A stretch of 43,276 nucleotides of DNA from Flavonifractor plautii ATCC 29863 (GTDB lineage Bacteria; Bacillota; Clostridia; Oscillospirales; Oscillospiraceae): assembly GCF_000239295.1 (NCBI RefSeq), contig NZ_JH417666.1:1-43276 (forward strand), written 5' to 3'. Below the pieces are notes generated by a model, which did no database searches, was not told the origin of the DNA, and saw nothing but the letters and a program-made list of their open reading frames with translations. This document shows, piece by piece, positions 1 through 5,835 of the stretch. The position numbers and the translations under genes are program-made. Every line of letters begins with the position of its first letter. Position 1 is the stretch's first letter.

Positions 1-55
1 GCGGCCCTGCGGGCCGCCTGTTCCGCCCCGCCCCGCCCGGCGGCGGGGGTGGGCC

Positions 56-280
56 TCACCAGGGCCGCCGCGTCAGCGCTTCCCGGAACGGCACCCCCTC
101 CCGCTTGCACAAGTCGATCAGCTCAGTGTTTATCAAACTCTCGCATCGGTACTTGTATTCCAGCCTGTCCCGCTCTGCCCTGGCCGCCTCCGCCTGGGCC
201 TCCAGCTCCGCCACCCTGGCCCGCAGGGCCAGCACCTCATCGTCCGGGCTCAGCCGGACGTGGATTTCGATGGGCTCCAT
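56..280 (-). CDS. Small coiled-coil hypothetical protein
   Basis: This 74-residue protein has no recognised family. An ATG at 280 follows a good ribosome-binding site (AGGAGGGG), which supports it as a real gene. Residues about 15-45 are rich in Ala, Glu, Arg and Leu with heptad-like spacing (LRARVAELEAQAEAARAERD), so a short coiled coil is likely. The C-terminal part contains an acidic/basic stretch with one Cys. It diverges from the XRE repressor at 468, and a perfect TTGACA -35 on its strand (413-418, 17-bp spacer, poor -10 TAAGCT at 390-395) lies inside the inverted repeats between the two genes. Small proteins of this kind occur in phages and integrative elements, but nothing here proves such an origin. 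Confidence 0.6.
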   Translation of the reverse strand: MEPIEIHVRLSPDDEVLALRARVAELEAQAEAARAERDRLEYKYRCESLINTELIDLCKREGVPFREALTRRPW

Positions 281-381
281 GCGCTCCCCTCCTGTCTGTC
301 AAATCCCACTTTACACTCCGGGGCCGTAGGGCCGCTTTGTGGCCCGCCCCCGTCTCCCCTGCTCGGAAAGTCAATTCCTAT

Positions 382-445
382 TTGACGCAAGCTTACTACA
401 GATGTGACCTTGTGTCAACACTTCTGTAGTAAACCGTGGTATGAT
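382..445. promoter_or_regulatory. Divergent promoter/operator with two interlaced inverted repeats
   Basis: Two inverted repeats interlock between the coiled-coil gene and the XRE gene. The first is TTACTACAGA (393-402) with TCTGTAGTAA (423-432), 10/10 complementary around a 20-nt spacer. The second is TTGACGCAAG (382-391) with CTTGTGTCAA (409-418), 9/10 complementary. A -10-like TATGAT lies at 440-445 for the XRE gene, with no strong -35. On the minus strand a perfect TTGACA is at 413-418. Repeats overlapping both promoters are what an autoregulating XRE repressor would need; its binding here is inferred. Confidence 0.6.
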
Positions 446-467
446 ACCCGCAAAGGAGGCGGTTTCC

Positions 468-686
468 ATGGACTACACCCAGCGCCTGCGCGACCTGCGC
501 GCCGACCATGACATGAGCCAGGCGGCCATTGCCGCCGCGATTGGCATCGATCAGAAGCAGTACAGCCGCTACGAAACCGGCATAAACGAGCTACCGCTTC
601 GCTACCTGGTGAAGCTGTGCCAGGTCTACCAAGTCAGTGCGGACTATCTTCTGGGCCTGCCCCGGGGGCTGAGTTGGCCCCGCTGA
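468..686 (+). CDS. XRE-family helix-turn-helix repressor
   Basis: This 72-residue protein is essentially a single HTH_3 domain. The motif runs from about residue 8 to 62 (LRADHDMSQAAIAAAIGI, then QKQYSRYETGINELPLRYL and a third-helix region ending in SADYLLGL). The ATG at 468 follows AAAGGAGG with an 8-nt spacer and is preferred over the upstream in-frame ATG at 441, which has no ribosome-binding site and lies on the -10 element. The protein is the size of phage- or conjugative-element Cro/CI-type repressors and of some antitoxins. It has no ligand or peptidase domain, so it probably acts only as a DNA-binding dimer. The inverted repeats just upstream are its likely operator, implying autoregulation (inference). 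Confidence 0.85.
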   Translation: MDYTQRLRDLRADHDMSQAAIAAAIGIDQKQYSRYETGINELPLRYLVKLCQVYQVSADYLLGLPRGLSWPR

Positions 687-762
687 CGCGGGGGATGTTG
701 TTCAGGGGCGGCCCCCTTCTGAGGGGGCGCGCGGGGTGGTTGTTCATGCCCTGCGGGCATAC

Positions 763-794
763 AAAAAAGGGGCGGAATACTCCGCCCCTTTTTT
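763..794. terminator. Bidirectional intrinsic terminator
   Basis: A GGGGCGGA/TCCGCCCC stem with a 4-nt loop is flanked by A6 on the left and T6 on the right, so it can end transcription both from the XRE gene (+) and from cwlD-radA (-). A separate ATGCCC/GGGCAT hairpin lies just before it at 745-760. Confidence 0.9.
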
Positions 795-870
795 GGGTAC
801 AATATCTGAACTGAAAGGTTTTTATTTTGTTGAGTTGGAGATATACCCCCTCTCGATTGGAGTGATACCG

Positions 871-1065
871 GTGAGCCTGATAGCCTGCACCAGTGCGTGT
901 GTCTATCAACAGGACGGATACTGCAGATTGGAGCGCGCATCCTCCTGCGGCGTGCCCTGTGCGGAATCTCCTTGCGTCAATTTTGTGCCACGGCGGAACT
1001 GCGGTACAACCGCGCCGCCTACAAAAGCGCGGCCAGCGCCTCGCGGATGTTGCGAACCGGAATGA
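871..1065 (+). CDS. Cys-rich microprotein, possible metal-binding domain
   Basis: A GTG at 871 follows GGAGTGAT and opens a 64-residue frame. The N-terminal 35 residues carry five cysteines in the pattern C-x3-C-x6-C-x8-C-x3-C, followed by a sixth (ACTSACVYQQDGYCRLERA, then CGVPCAESPCVNF). This resembles the short Clostridia proteins with a C..C-[IV]-Y-x-x-x-G-x-C core that databases often mislabel as hydroxymyristoyl-ACP dehydratase. The function is unknown; the cysteines suggest Zn or Fe-S binding. The final 16 codons overlap the 3' end of radA on the opposite strand, so the true end may be real overlap or a lost stop. No terminator is visible downstream. Confidence 0.55.
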   Translation: MSLIACTSACVYQQDGYCRLERASSCGVPCAESPCVNFVPRRNCGTTAPPTKARPAPRGCCEPE

Positions 1066-2392
1066 GCTGCAGGCCATCCGGGGTGTCCAGCTTTCCGCCG
1101 GTACGGGCTGGGATCAGGCACTTTGTGAACCCCAGACGGCGCACCTCGCTCAGCCGCTGGCCCAACGCATTGACTGAGCGCAGCTCTCCGGTCAGGCCAA
1201 CCTCGCCGATGGCGGCCAGATCTCCAGACACGGGCTTGTCTCGGAAGCTGGAAGCCAGTGCGACGATCATGGCTAGGTCGGCGGCGGGCTCGTCCAAAAA
1301 CAAGCCGCCGATGACGTTAATATAGGCGTCACAGGAACTGACCATCAGTCCACCCCGCTTTTCCAGAACAGCCAGCAACAGATTCGCCCGGTTGAAGTCG
1401 AAGCCGTTGGCGGTCCTGCGCGGTACATTGAAGCTGGTGGGCGCCAGCAGGGCCTGTACCTCGGCCAAAACAGGCCGCACTCCCTCCATGACGCAGGTGA
1501 CGCAGGTGCCAGGGGTGTCCTGAGGCCGTCCCGAGAGCAGCATCTCTGATGGATTGGGCACTTCGCTCAGGCCGGAGTCCTCCATCTCAAAGACGCCGAT
1601 CTCATTGGTGGCGCCGAAACGGTTCTTTGCCGCGCGCAGAATGCGGTAGGAGTTCTGCTGCTCACCTTCGAAATAGAGCACGCAGTCCACCATGTGCTCC
1701 AGCACCTTGGGGCCTGCGATAGACCCCTCCTTATTGACGTGTCCGATGACAAAGACGGTGATCCCCTGCCCCTTCGCCAACTGCATCAGCGCCATAGTAC
1801 AGTCCTTTACCTGTCCCACGCTGCCGGGAGCGGTGGTCAGATCCCCGTTGTAGAGGGTCTGGATGGAGTCCACAATTAGCACGTCTGGCTTCAGCTCGTT
1901 GACCGACTCCAGCACATCCTCCAGGTTGGTCTCAGCCAGAAGGTACATTCCCTCTCCACGGACATGGAGCCGCTCCGCCCGCAGCTTGATCTGCCGCTCC
2001 GACTCCTCCCCGGAGACATAGAGCACAGAGGCAAAACGGCACAGGTTGTCGCAGATCTGGAGCATCAGGGTGGACTTGCCGATGCCGGGGGCACCCCCCA
2101 CCAGCACCAGAGAGCCCTTCACCGCTCCCCCGCCCAGCACCCGGTCCAGCTCATTCATCCCGGTTTCAAAGCGGAGCTCGTGGGTGGTTTCCACCTCGCG
2201 CATGGGCCTGGGCCGGTTGCCGGTTCCCCGCAGGCCGCCCCCAGCGACAGAGGCGGCGGCCGCACTCCTTTTTTTCGGCTCTGCCGGCCGCTCCACAAGG
2301 GTATTCCATGCCCGGCAGGCGGGACATTGGCCGGACCACTTTGGGGTTTCATTTCCGCACTCGGTACAATAAAACAGTGTTTTTGCTTTCAT
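1019..2392 (-). CDS. radA: DNA repair protein RadA (Sms)
   Basis: RadA is a RecA-like ATPase that promotes branch migration during recombinational repair. The 457-residue protein starts with a four-Cys zinc finger (C9, C12, C23, C26; CTECG and CPAC), then Walker A GGAPGIGKST at 99-108, the RadA signature KNRFGATNEIG near residue 255 and a C-terminal Lon-protease-like domain. Length and domain order are normal. The ATG at 2392 overlaps the cwlD stop as ATGA, so the two genes are translationally coupled. A longer in-frame start at 2551 would add 53 residues that only mirror cwlD in another frame and is rejected. Transcription should end at the 763-794 terminator. Confidence 0.96.
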   Translation of the reverse strand: MKAKTLFYCTECGNETPKWSGQCPACRAWNTLVERPAEPKKRSAAAASVAGGGLRGTGNRPRPMREVETTHELRFETGMNELDRVLGGGAVKGSLVLVGGAPGIGKSTLMLQICDNLCRFASVLYVSGEESERQIKLRAERLHVRGEGMYLLAETNLEDVLESVNELKPDVLIVDSIQTLYNGDLTTAPGSVGQVKDCTMALMQLAKGQGITVFVIGHVNKEGSIAGPKVLEHMVDCVLYFEGEQQNSYRILRAAKNRFGATNEIGVFEMEDSGLSEVPNPSEMLLSGRPQDTPGTCVTCVMEGVRPVLAEVQALLAPTSFNVPRRTANGFDFNRANLLLAVLEKRGGLMVSSCDAYINVIGGLFLDEPAADLAMIVALASSFRDKPVSGDLAAIGEVGLTGELRSVNALGQRLSEVRRLGFTKCLIPARTGGKLDTPDGLQLIPVRNIREALAALL

Positions 2393-3141
2393 TCTGAGGC
2401 GACGCCTCCCTTTTGTAGTGAAAAGCCTTCCCCTCTCCCCTCCTCGTCCAGCCATTGCAGCCAGGAGGCGGCCAAGGCGGAGGCCAGCTTGGTCTGATAG
2501 GCGCCGGATTGCAGCAGCAGATCTTCCTCTGCATTGGACAGGAAGCCGCATTCCACCAGGATCGCCGGACAGGTGATGTGGTTCATCAGATAGACGCTGT
2601 CCGGGATGGGCTTTGCCTCACGGGTGTTGCCCGGGTCCAGTGCGGCCCGCAGTGTCTCCTGTGTGAGTTGTGCCAGAGGTTGACTGAGCTCTCCGTTGGA
2701 ATAGAACACCTGAGCGCCGTGGTACTTCCCGTCCGGAAAGGTATTCTGGTGTACGCTGAGCAGGACAGCATGCTCCGTCTCCTCGATCCGGGCCACACGG
2801 TTGTGGAGGTCGGAGACTTTTTTCTCCCGGAGGGTTTGCGCGCTGTCATCATGGAGGGAGATATCCTCACTGCGCAGCAGAAGCGGCGCCTCGCCGTACA
2901 ATCCCAGAAGCTGATCCAGCTTCTGCACAATGGCCAGATTGATTCCGCTCTCCGGCACACCGGAGAGCGAGACCGCGCCTCCATCCTCCCCGCCGTGACC
3001 TGCATCCAGAACCAGGGTCTGCCCGCCGCTGCGGACGGGAGAAAAGGCCGCCAAAGCAGCCCGGCCCGGCCAGAACCAGAAAAAATAGACCGTACCGACG
3101 GCCAACGCGGCCAGCAGGACCCAGCTTCCGATTTTCTGCAT
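2389..3141 (-). CDS. cwlD: Germination-type N-acetylmuramoyl-L-alanine amidase CwlD
   Basis: CwlD removes the peptide from muramic acid during spore cortex synthesis, the first step to muramic-delta-lactam that lets germination lytic enzymes recognise the cortex. The 250-residue protein has an N-terminal membrane anchor or signal (about 7-24) and one Amidase_3 domain. Zinc ligands and catalytic residues are visible in DAGHGGEDGG (46-55), VHQN (131-134) and VECGFLSN (E198). The size fits the CwlD group, which lacks cell-wall-binding repeats. It is the first gene of a cwlD-radA pair. Its Shine-Dalgarno lies in the 3' arm of a small hairpin at 3152-3176. Confidence 0.88.
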   Translation of the reverse strand: MQKIGSWVLLAALAVGTVYFFWFWPGRAALAAFSPVRSGGQTLVLDAGHGGEDGGAVSLSGVPESGINLAIVQKLDQLLGLYGEAPLLLRSEDISLHDDSAQTLREKKVSDLHNRVARIEETEHAVLLSVHQNTFPDGKYHGAQVFYSNGELSQPLAQLTQETLRAALDPGNTREAKPIPDSVYLMNHITCPAILVECGFLSNAEEDLLLQSGAYQTKLASALAASWLQWLDEEGRGEGFSLQKGGVASE

Positions 3142-3151
3142 ATCAAACGCC

Positions 3152-3176
3152 CCCTCTCACACACGGTATGAGAGGG
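3152..3176 (-). promoter_or_regulatory. Hairpin overlapping the cwlD ribosome-binding site
   Basis: CCCTCTCA (3152-3159) and TGAGAGGG (3169-3176) form a perfect 8-bp stem with a 9-nt loop in the cwlD leader. On the cwlD strand the 3' arm runs into GAGAGGGGG, the likely Shine-Dalgarno. The stem could therefore limit translation initiation. On the opposite strand it is followed by TATTTTTTATT and looks like a terminator, but no plus-strand gene precedes it. Confidence 0.45.
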
Positions 3177-3184
3177 TATTTTTT

Positions 3185-3193
3185 ATTATAACA
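3185..3193 (-). promoter_or_regulatory. Extended -10 promoter for cwlD-radA
   Basis: The minus strand reads TGTTATAAT, an extended -10 (TG-n-TATAAT). No good -35 lies 17 bp upstream. Transcription would start immediately before the 3152-3176 hairpin. A sporulation sigma factor could also read this region, but I find no clear match. Confidence 0.4.
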
Positions 3194-3210
3194 CACCTCA
3201 TAAATTTTTG

Positions 3211-3239
3211 TTGCCTTTTGCGTGCAGACGCGATAGGAT
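3211..3239 (+). promoter_or_regulatory. SigA-type promoter for the YhcH/YjgK gene
   Basis: TTGCCT (3211-3216), a 17-bp spacer and TAGGAT (3234-3239) lie 30 bp upstream of the start at 3269. It is back-to-back with the cwlD promoter. Confidence 0.55.
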
Positions 3240-3268
3240 AAAGGCAGGAAACAATGGAGGTGCTTTCT

Positions 3269-3727
3269 ATGGTCGTTGACAAAATCGAGCATGCGTCCCT
3301 CTACTATGGTCTGGGGGAACGGTTCCGGACGGCATTGGAGTGGCTGGCGTCGGCGGACGCTGGCGCATTGACGCCCGGCCAGCGGGTGGACATCGACGGG
3401 GACAATGTGTTTGCAACGCTCTTTGAGGTGGACACGCTGCCGCCTGAGGCGTGCAAGCTGGAGTGCCACCAGAACTATGCGGACATTCAATACCTGCTCT
3501 CCGGCATGGAGGGGGCGGGCTACGCCCTGCCCGACGCAGAGCTCCACGCACTGAGCGAGTACGATCCGAAGGGCGACATCCAGTTTTATACGGCCGAGTG
3601 GGACACGCTCACCATCCGGCCGGGTACCTTCTACATCGTCTGGCCCCAGGATCTCCACGCCCCCCGTGTGGCGCTGGGACAGCCTGGGCCGGTGCGGCGT
3701 CTGGTGGCAAAGGTAAAATTAAAATAA
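3269..3727 (+). CDS. YhcH/YjgK/YiaL family protein (DUF386)
   Basis: This 152-residue cupin-like protein belongs to the family that includes E. coli YhcH, YjgK and YiaL, linked to sialic-acid and sugar-acid metabolism; its biochemical role is not settled. Conserved blocks are visible: ECHQNYADIQYLL, the acidic FYTAEW segment, and PGTFYIVWPQDLHAP, whose His and acidic residues probably bind a metal. The ATG at 3269 is preferred because GGAGGTG precedes it by 8 nt and itself overlaps the upstream in-frame ATG at 3254. It stands alone between its own promoter and a terminator, with no sugar-catabolic neighbours. Confidence 0.85.
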   Translation: MVVDKIEHASLYYGLGERFRTALEWLASADAGALTPGQRVDIDGDNVFATLFEVDTLPPEACKLECHQNYADIQYLLSGMEGAGYALPDAELHALSEYDPKGDIQFYTAEWDTLTIRPGTFYIVWPQDLHAPRVALGQPGPVRRLVAKVKLK

Positions 3728-3777
3728 GATACAGCGCAAGGCGGAAAAACCGGCTGTCGGCCGCCGCCTGATTTCAA

Positions 3778-3828
3778 AACCCGCTCCATCGCCCGCGTTC
3801 GGGCCGATGTGGGCGGGTTCCCTTTTTC
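3778..3828 (+). terminator. Intrinsic terminator after the YhcH/YjgK gene
   Basis: A long hairpin pairs AACCCGC (3778-3784) with GCGGGTT (3813-3819). It has inner pairing CATCG/CGATG and CCCG/CGGG and is followed by CCCTTTTT. Confidence 0.75.
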
Positions 3829-3913
3829 TCTCCCTGCATAGAATGTGACGAAGGGGGCTGGTGGGAGCCGCCTCCCCCCTTCCCTCTTCAATCTATATAA
3901 GGAGGAACTGCGT

Positions 3914-4372
3914 TTGTATCCCGACAACAATATGCCGAATACCTGCGGAGACGCCTGCGGTACCATGCCTGAGTGCGCCCCGCTGGCGGTCCCGTATGTC
4001 CCCTTCCAGCAGACCAATCCCAAGCGCTACTCCCAGCAGGATGCGCTGAATAACGGTACGCTTTTCCCCGGCCTGAACCTCCCCTTCCGCGTCAAGCCGG
4101 ACGCGGCAAAGGTGATGGGCGGCGCGCTGGCGGAGCTCCAGGCCCTGGAGTTTGTTCTGGTGGAGCTGGGTCTCTACCTGGACACCCACCAGGGCGACGC
4201 GGAGGCCTTTGAGCTCTATAAGCAGTATGCCGCAATGGAAAAAGAGGCCCGGGAGAAATACGAGGCCATGAACGGGCCGGTCACTCAAATGGCCACTGCC
4301 AACGCGAAGACATGGGCCGCCTGGCTGAGTGAGCCCTGGCCCTGGAACTATCAGGAAGGAGGCATGAAGTAA
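3914..4372 (+). CDS. cotJA-cotJB: CotJA-CotJB fusion spore-coat protein
   Basis: The 152-residue product joins two coat proteins usually encoded separately. Residues 23-58 match CotJA (PLAVPYVPFQ, then DALNNGTLFPGLNLPF). Residues 70-148 match CotJB (LAELQALEFVLVELGLYLD and the C-terminal W-x5-EPWPWNY). In B. subtilis cotJABC is transcribed in the mother cell by SigE and its products enter the coat. The start is inferred to be TTG at 3914, 8 nt after AAGGAGG; the ATG at 3932 is too far from the site, and a frame opening at 3845 has no ribosome-binding site. The stop abuts the cotJC start. A weak SigE-like -10 (CATAGAAT, 3837-3844) lies upstream without a matching -35. Confidence 0.85.
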   Translation: MYPDNNMPNTCGDACGTMPECAPLAVPYVPFQQTNPKRYSQQDALNNGTLFPGLNLPFRVKPDAAKVMGGALAELQALEFVLVELGLYLDTHQGDAEAFELYKQYAAMEKEAREKYEAMNGPVTQMATANAKTWAAWLSEPWPWNYQEGGMK

Positions 4373-4969
4373 ATGTTTATTTACGAGAAGAAGCTGCAGT
4401 ATCCGGTCAAGATCGCCAACTGCAACCCCAAGCTGGCCTCCTTCATCATCAGTCAGTACGGCGGGCCGGACGGCGAGTTGGGCGCCTCCCTGCGTTATTT
4501 GAGCCAGCGCTATTCCATGCCCTACCCCGAGCTCAAGGGCCTGCTGACCGATATCGGCACCGAGGAGCTGGGGCATCTGGAGATGATCGGCGCCATCGTC
4601 CATCAACTGACCCGCAATCTGAACGATGAGCAGGTGCGGGAGGGCGGCTTTGCGCCCTATTTCGTCGACCACACCACCGGCGTCTACCCCACCGCCGCCT
4701 CCGGCTTCCCCTGGAACGCCGCCTCCATGGCGGTCAAGGGCGATGTGATCTGCGACCTGTCCGAGGACATGGCCGCCGAGCAGAAGGCCCGGGTTACCTA
4801 TGACAACATCCTGCGCATGTCCGACGATCCAGATGTCAACAACGTCATCCGGTTCCTGCGTGAGCGGGAGGTGGTTCATTTCCAGCGCTTCGGCGAGGCG
4901 GTGCGTCTGGCCAAGGAGAAGATGGACCAGAAAAACATCTACTTTACCAACCCGGCGTTTGACAAATAA
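4373..4969 (+). CDS. cotJC: Spore coat protein CotJC (manganese-catalase family)
   Basis: CotJC is a coat protein of the ferritin-like Mn-catalase family. The 198-residue sequence begins MFIYEKKLQYPVKI and keeps di-metal ligands in the helical bundle (TEELGHLEM near 61-69, EDMAAEQKARVTY, and REREVVHFQRFGEA). The C-terminus is short, as is normal for CotJC compared with longer soluble Mn-catalases. It starts directly after the CotJA-CotJB stop, with GGAGGCATG inside the upstream coding end as ribosome-binding site, so the two proteins are co-translated. It may both build the coat and detoxify peroxide. Confidence 0.93.
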   Translation: MFIYEKKLQYPVKIANCNPKLASFIISQYGGPDGELGASLRYLSQRYSMPYPELKGLLTDIGTEELGHLEMIGAIVHQLTRNLNDEQVREGGFAPYFVDHTTGVYPTAASGFPWNAASMAVKGDVICDLSEDMAAEQKARVTYDNILRMSDDPDVNNVIRFLREREVVHFQRFGEAVRLAKEKMDQKNIYFTNPAFDK

Positions 4970-4978
4970 AACCATTAG

Positions 4979-5010
4979 AGCCCCCGCACAGCTTTCGTGC
5001 GGGGGCTTTT
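4979..5010 (+). terminator. Intrinsic terminator after cotJC
   Basis: AGCCCCCGCAC (4979-4989) pairs perfectly with GTGCGGGGGCT (4997-5007) and is followed by T4. Confidence 0.93.
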
Positions 5011-5026
5011 CCTGTCGCCACTGGGC

Positions 5027-5055
5027 TTGCGTTTTTTGCCGCTTGGCGCTATGAT
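5027..5055 (+). promoter_or_regulatory. SigA-type promoter of the ABC transporter operon
   Basis: TTGCGT (5027-5032), 17-bp spacer, TATGAT (5050-5055). The leader to the ATPase start is about 70 nt and AT-rich. It contains a loose TTTCG...CGAAA inverted repeat (around 5093-5117) that might be an operator. Confidence 0.65.
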
Positions 5056-5132
5056 CTAATATAGAAGAAAAAAATAAAGAGAAGCGGAAGAATTTCGTCA
5101 AATTCACTATAGCGAAAATGGAGTGGGCGCGT

Positions 5133-5834
5133 ATGGCAGGGGTCCAATTGGAACATGTGGTGCGGGAGTACACCATGGGAAGGACAACCATTCGGGCGGT
5201 AGACGACATTAGCTTTACCATACCGGAGGGGAAATACACCATCATTTTGGGGGCCAGCGGCGCGGGCAAATCTACGGTACTCAACATCTTGGGCGGCATG
5301 GACTCCCCTACCTCCGGCCGGGTGACAGTCAATGGCAGGGAGATCTCCGGCTTCAACAAGCGTCAGCTTACGGAGTACCGCCGGGAGAGCATCGGCTTTG
5401 TCTTTCAGTTCTACAACCTGATGCCCAATCTGACGGTGCTGGAGAACGTGGAGCTGGCCAGCCAGATCTGTAAGAATCCTCTGGACGCCCGGCAGGTGCT
5501 GGCCATGGTGGGGCTGGGAGACCGGCTAAACAACTTCCCAGCCCAGTGCTCCGGCGGAGAGCAGCAGCGCGGCGCCATCGCCCGTGCGCTGGCCAAGAAT
5601 CCCGATGTCCTGCTCTGCGACGAACCCACTGGGGCGCTGGACTACCAAACCGGAAAGGCTATTCTGGCCCTGCTGTACGACCTGTGCAAAAAGAGCCGGA
5701 AGACGGTGGTGGTGGTCACCCACAACGGGGCGCTGGCGCCGACGGCGGACGTGCTCATTCGGATGAAAAGCGGAAAAATCGAATCCTTTGAGGAGAATCC
5801 GAGCCCGGTGCCTGTGCAGGAGCTGGAGTGGTAG
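5133..5834 (+). CDS. ABC transporter ATP-binding protein (MacB/LolD type)
   Basis: This is a 233-residue ATPase that energises an FtsX-type permease. Visible motifs are Walker [10 protein letters not shown] (40-48), a Q-loop in [20 protein letters not shown], signature SGGEQQR (140-146), Walker B plus D-loop [11 protein letters not shown] (160-170) and the switch His in VVVVTHN. The FYNL-x5-VLENV block is typical of the MacB/LolD/BceA subfamily. The ATG at 5133 is chosen because GGAG precedes it by 9 nt; an in-frame ATG at 5118 would use that site as coding sequence. The permease ATG follows one base after this stop. The substrate is unknown. Confidence 0.93.
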   Translation: MAGVQLEHVVREYTMGRTTIRAVDDISFTIPEGKYTIILGASGAGKSTVLNILGGMDSPTSGRVTVNGREISGFNKRQLTEYRRESIGFVFQFYNLMPNLTVLENVELASQICKNPLDARQVLAMVGLGDRLNNFPAQCSGGEQQRGAIARALAKNPDVLLCDEPTGALDYQTGKAILALLYDLCKKSRKTVVVVTHNGALAPTADVLIRMKSGKIESFEENPSPVPVQELEW

Positions 5835-5835
5835 G

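Noticed and set aside
1-17. GCGGCCC/GGGCCGC hairpin at the window start as terminator or attachment site
   Set aside because: No T-tract, no repeat partner in the window, and its context is cut by the edge.
441-686. XRE protein as antitoxin of a toxin-antitoxin pair
   Set aside because: No toxin-like gene lies beside it; the divergent neighbour is a coiled-coil protein without toxin motifs.
2393-2551. N-terminal extension of RadA by 53 residues
   Set aside because: The zinc finger should lie at the N-terminus; the extension only reads cwlD in another frame.
3152-3186. Hairpin plus T-run as a plus-strand terminator
   Set aside because: No plus-strand gene lies upstream within range; it better fits a leader structure of cwlD, although dual use cannot be excluded.
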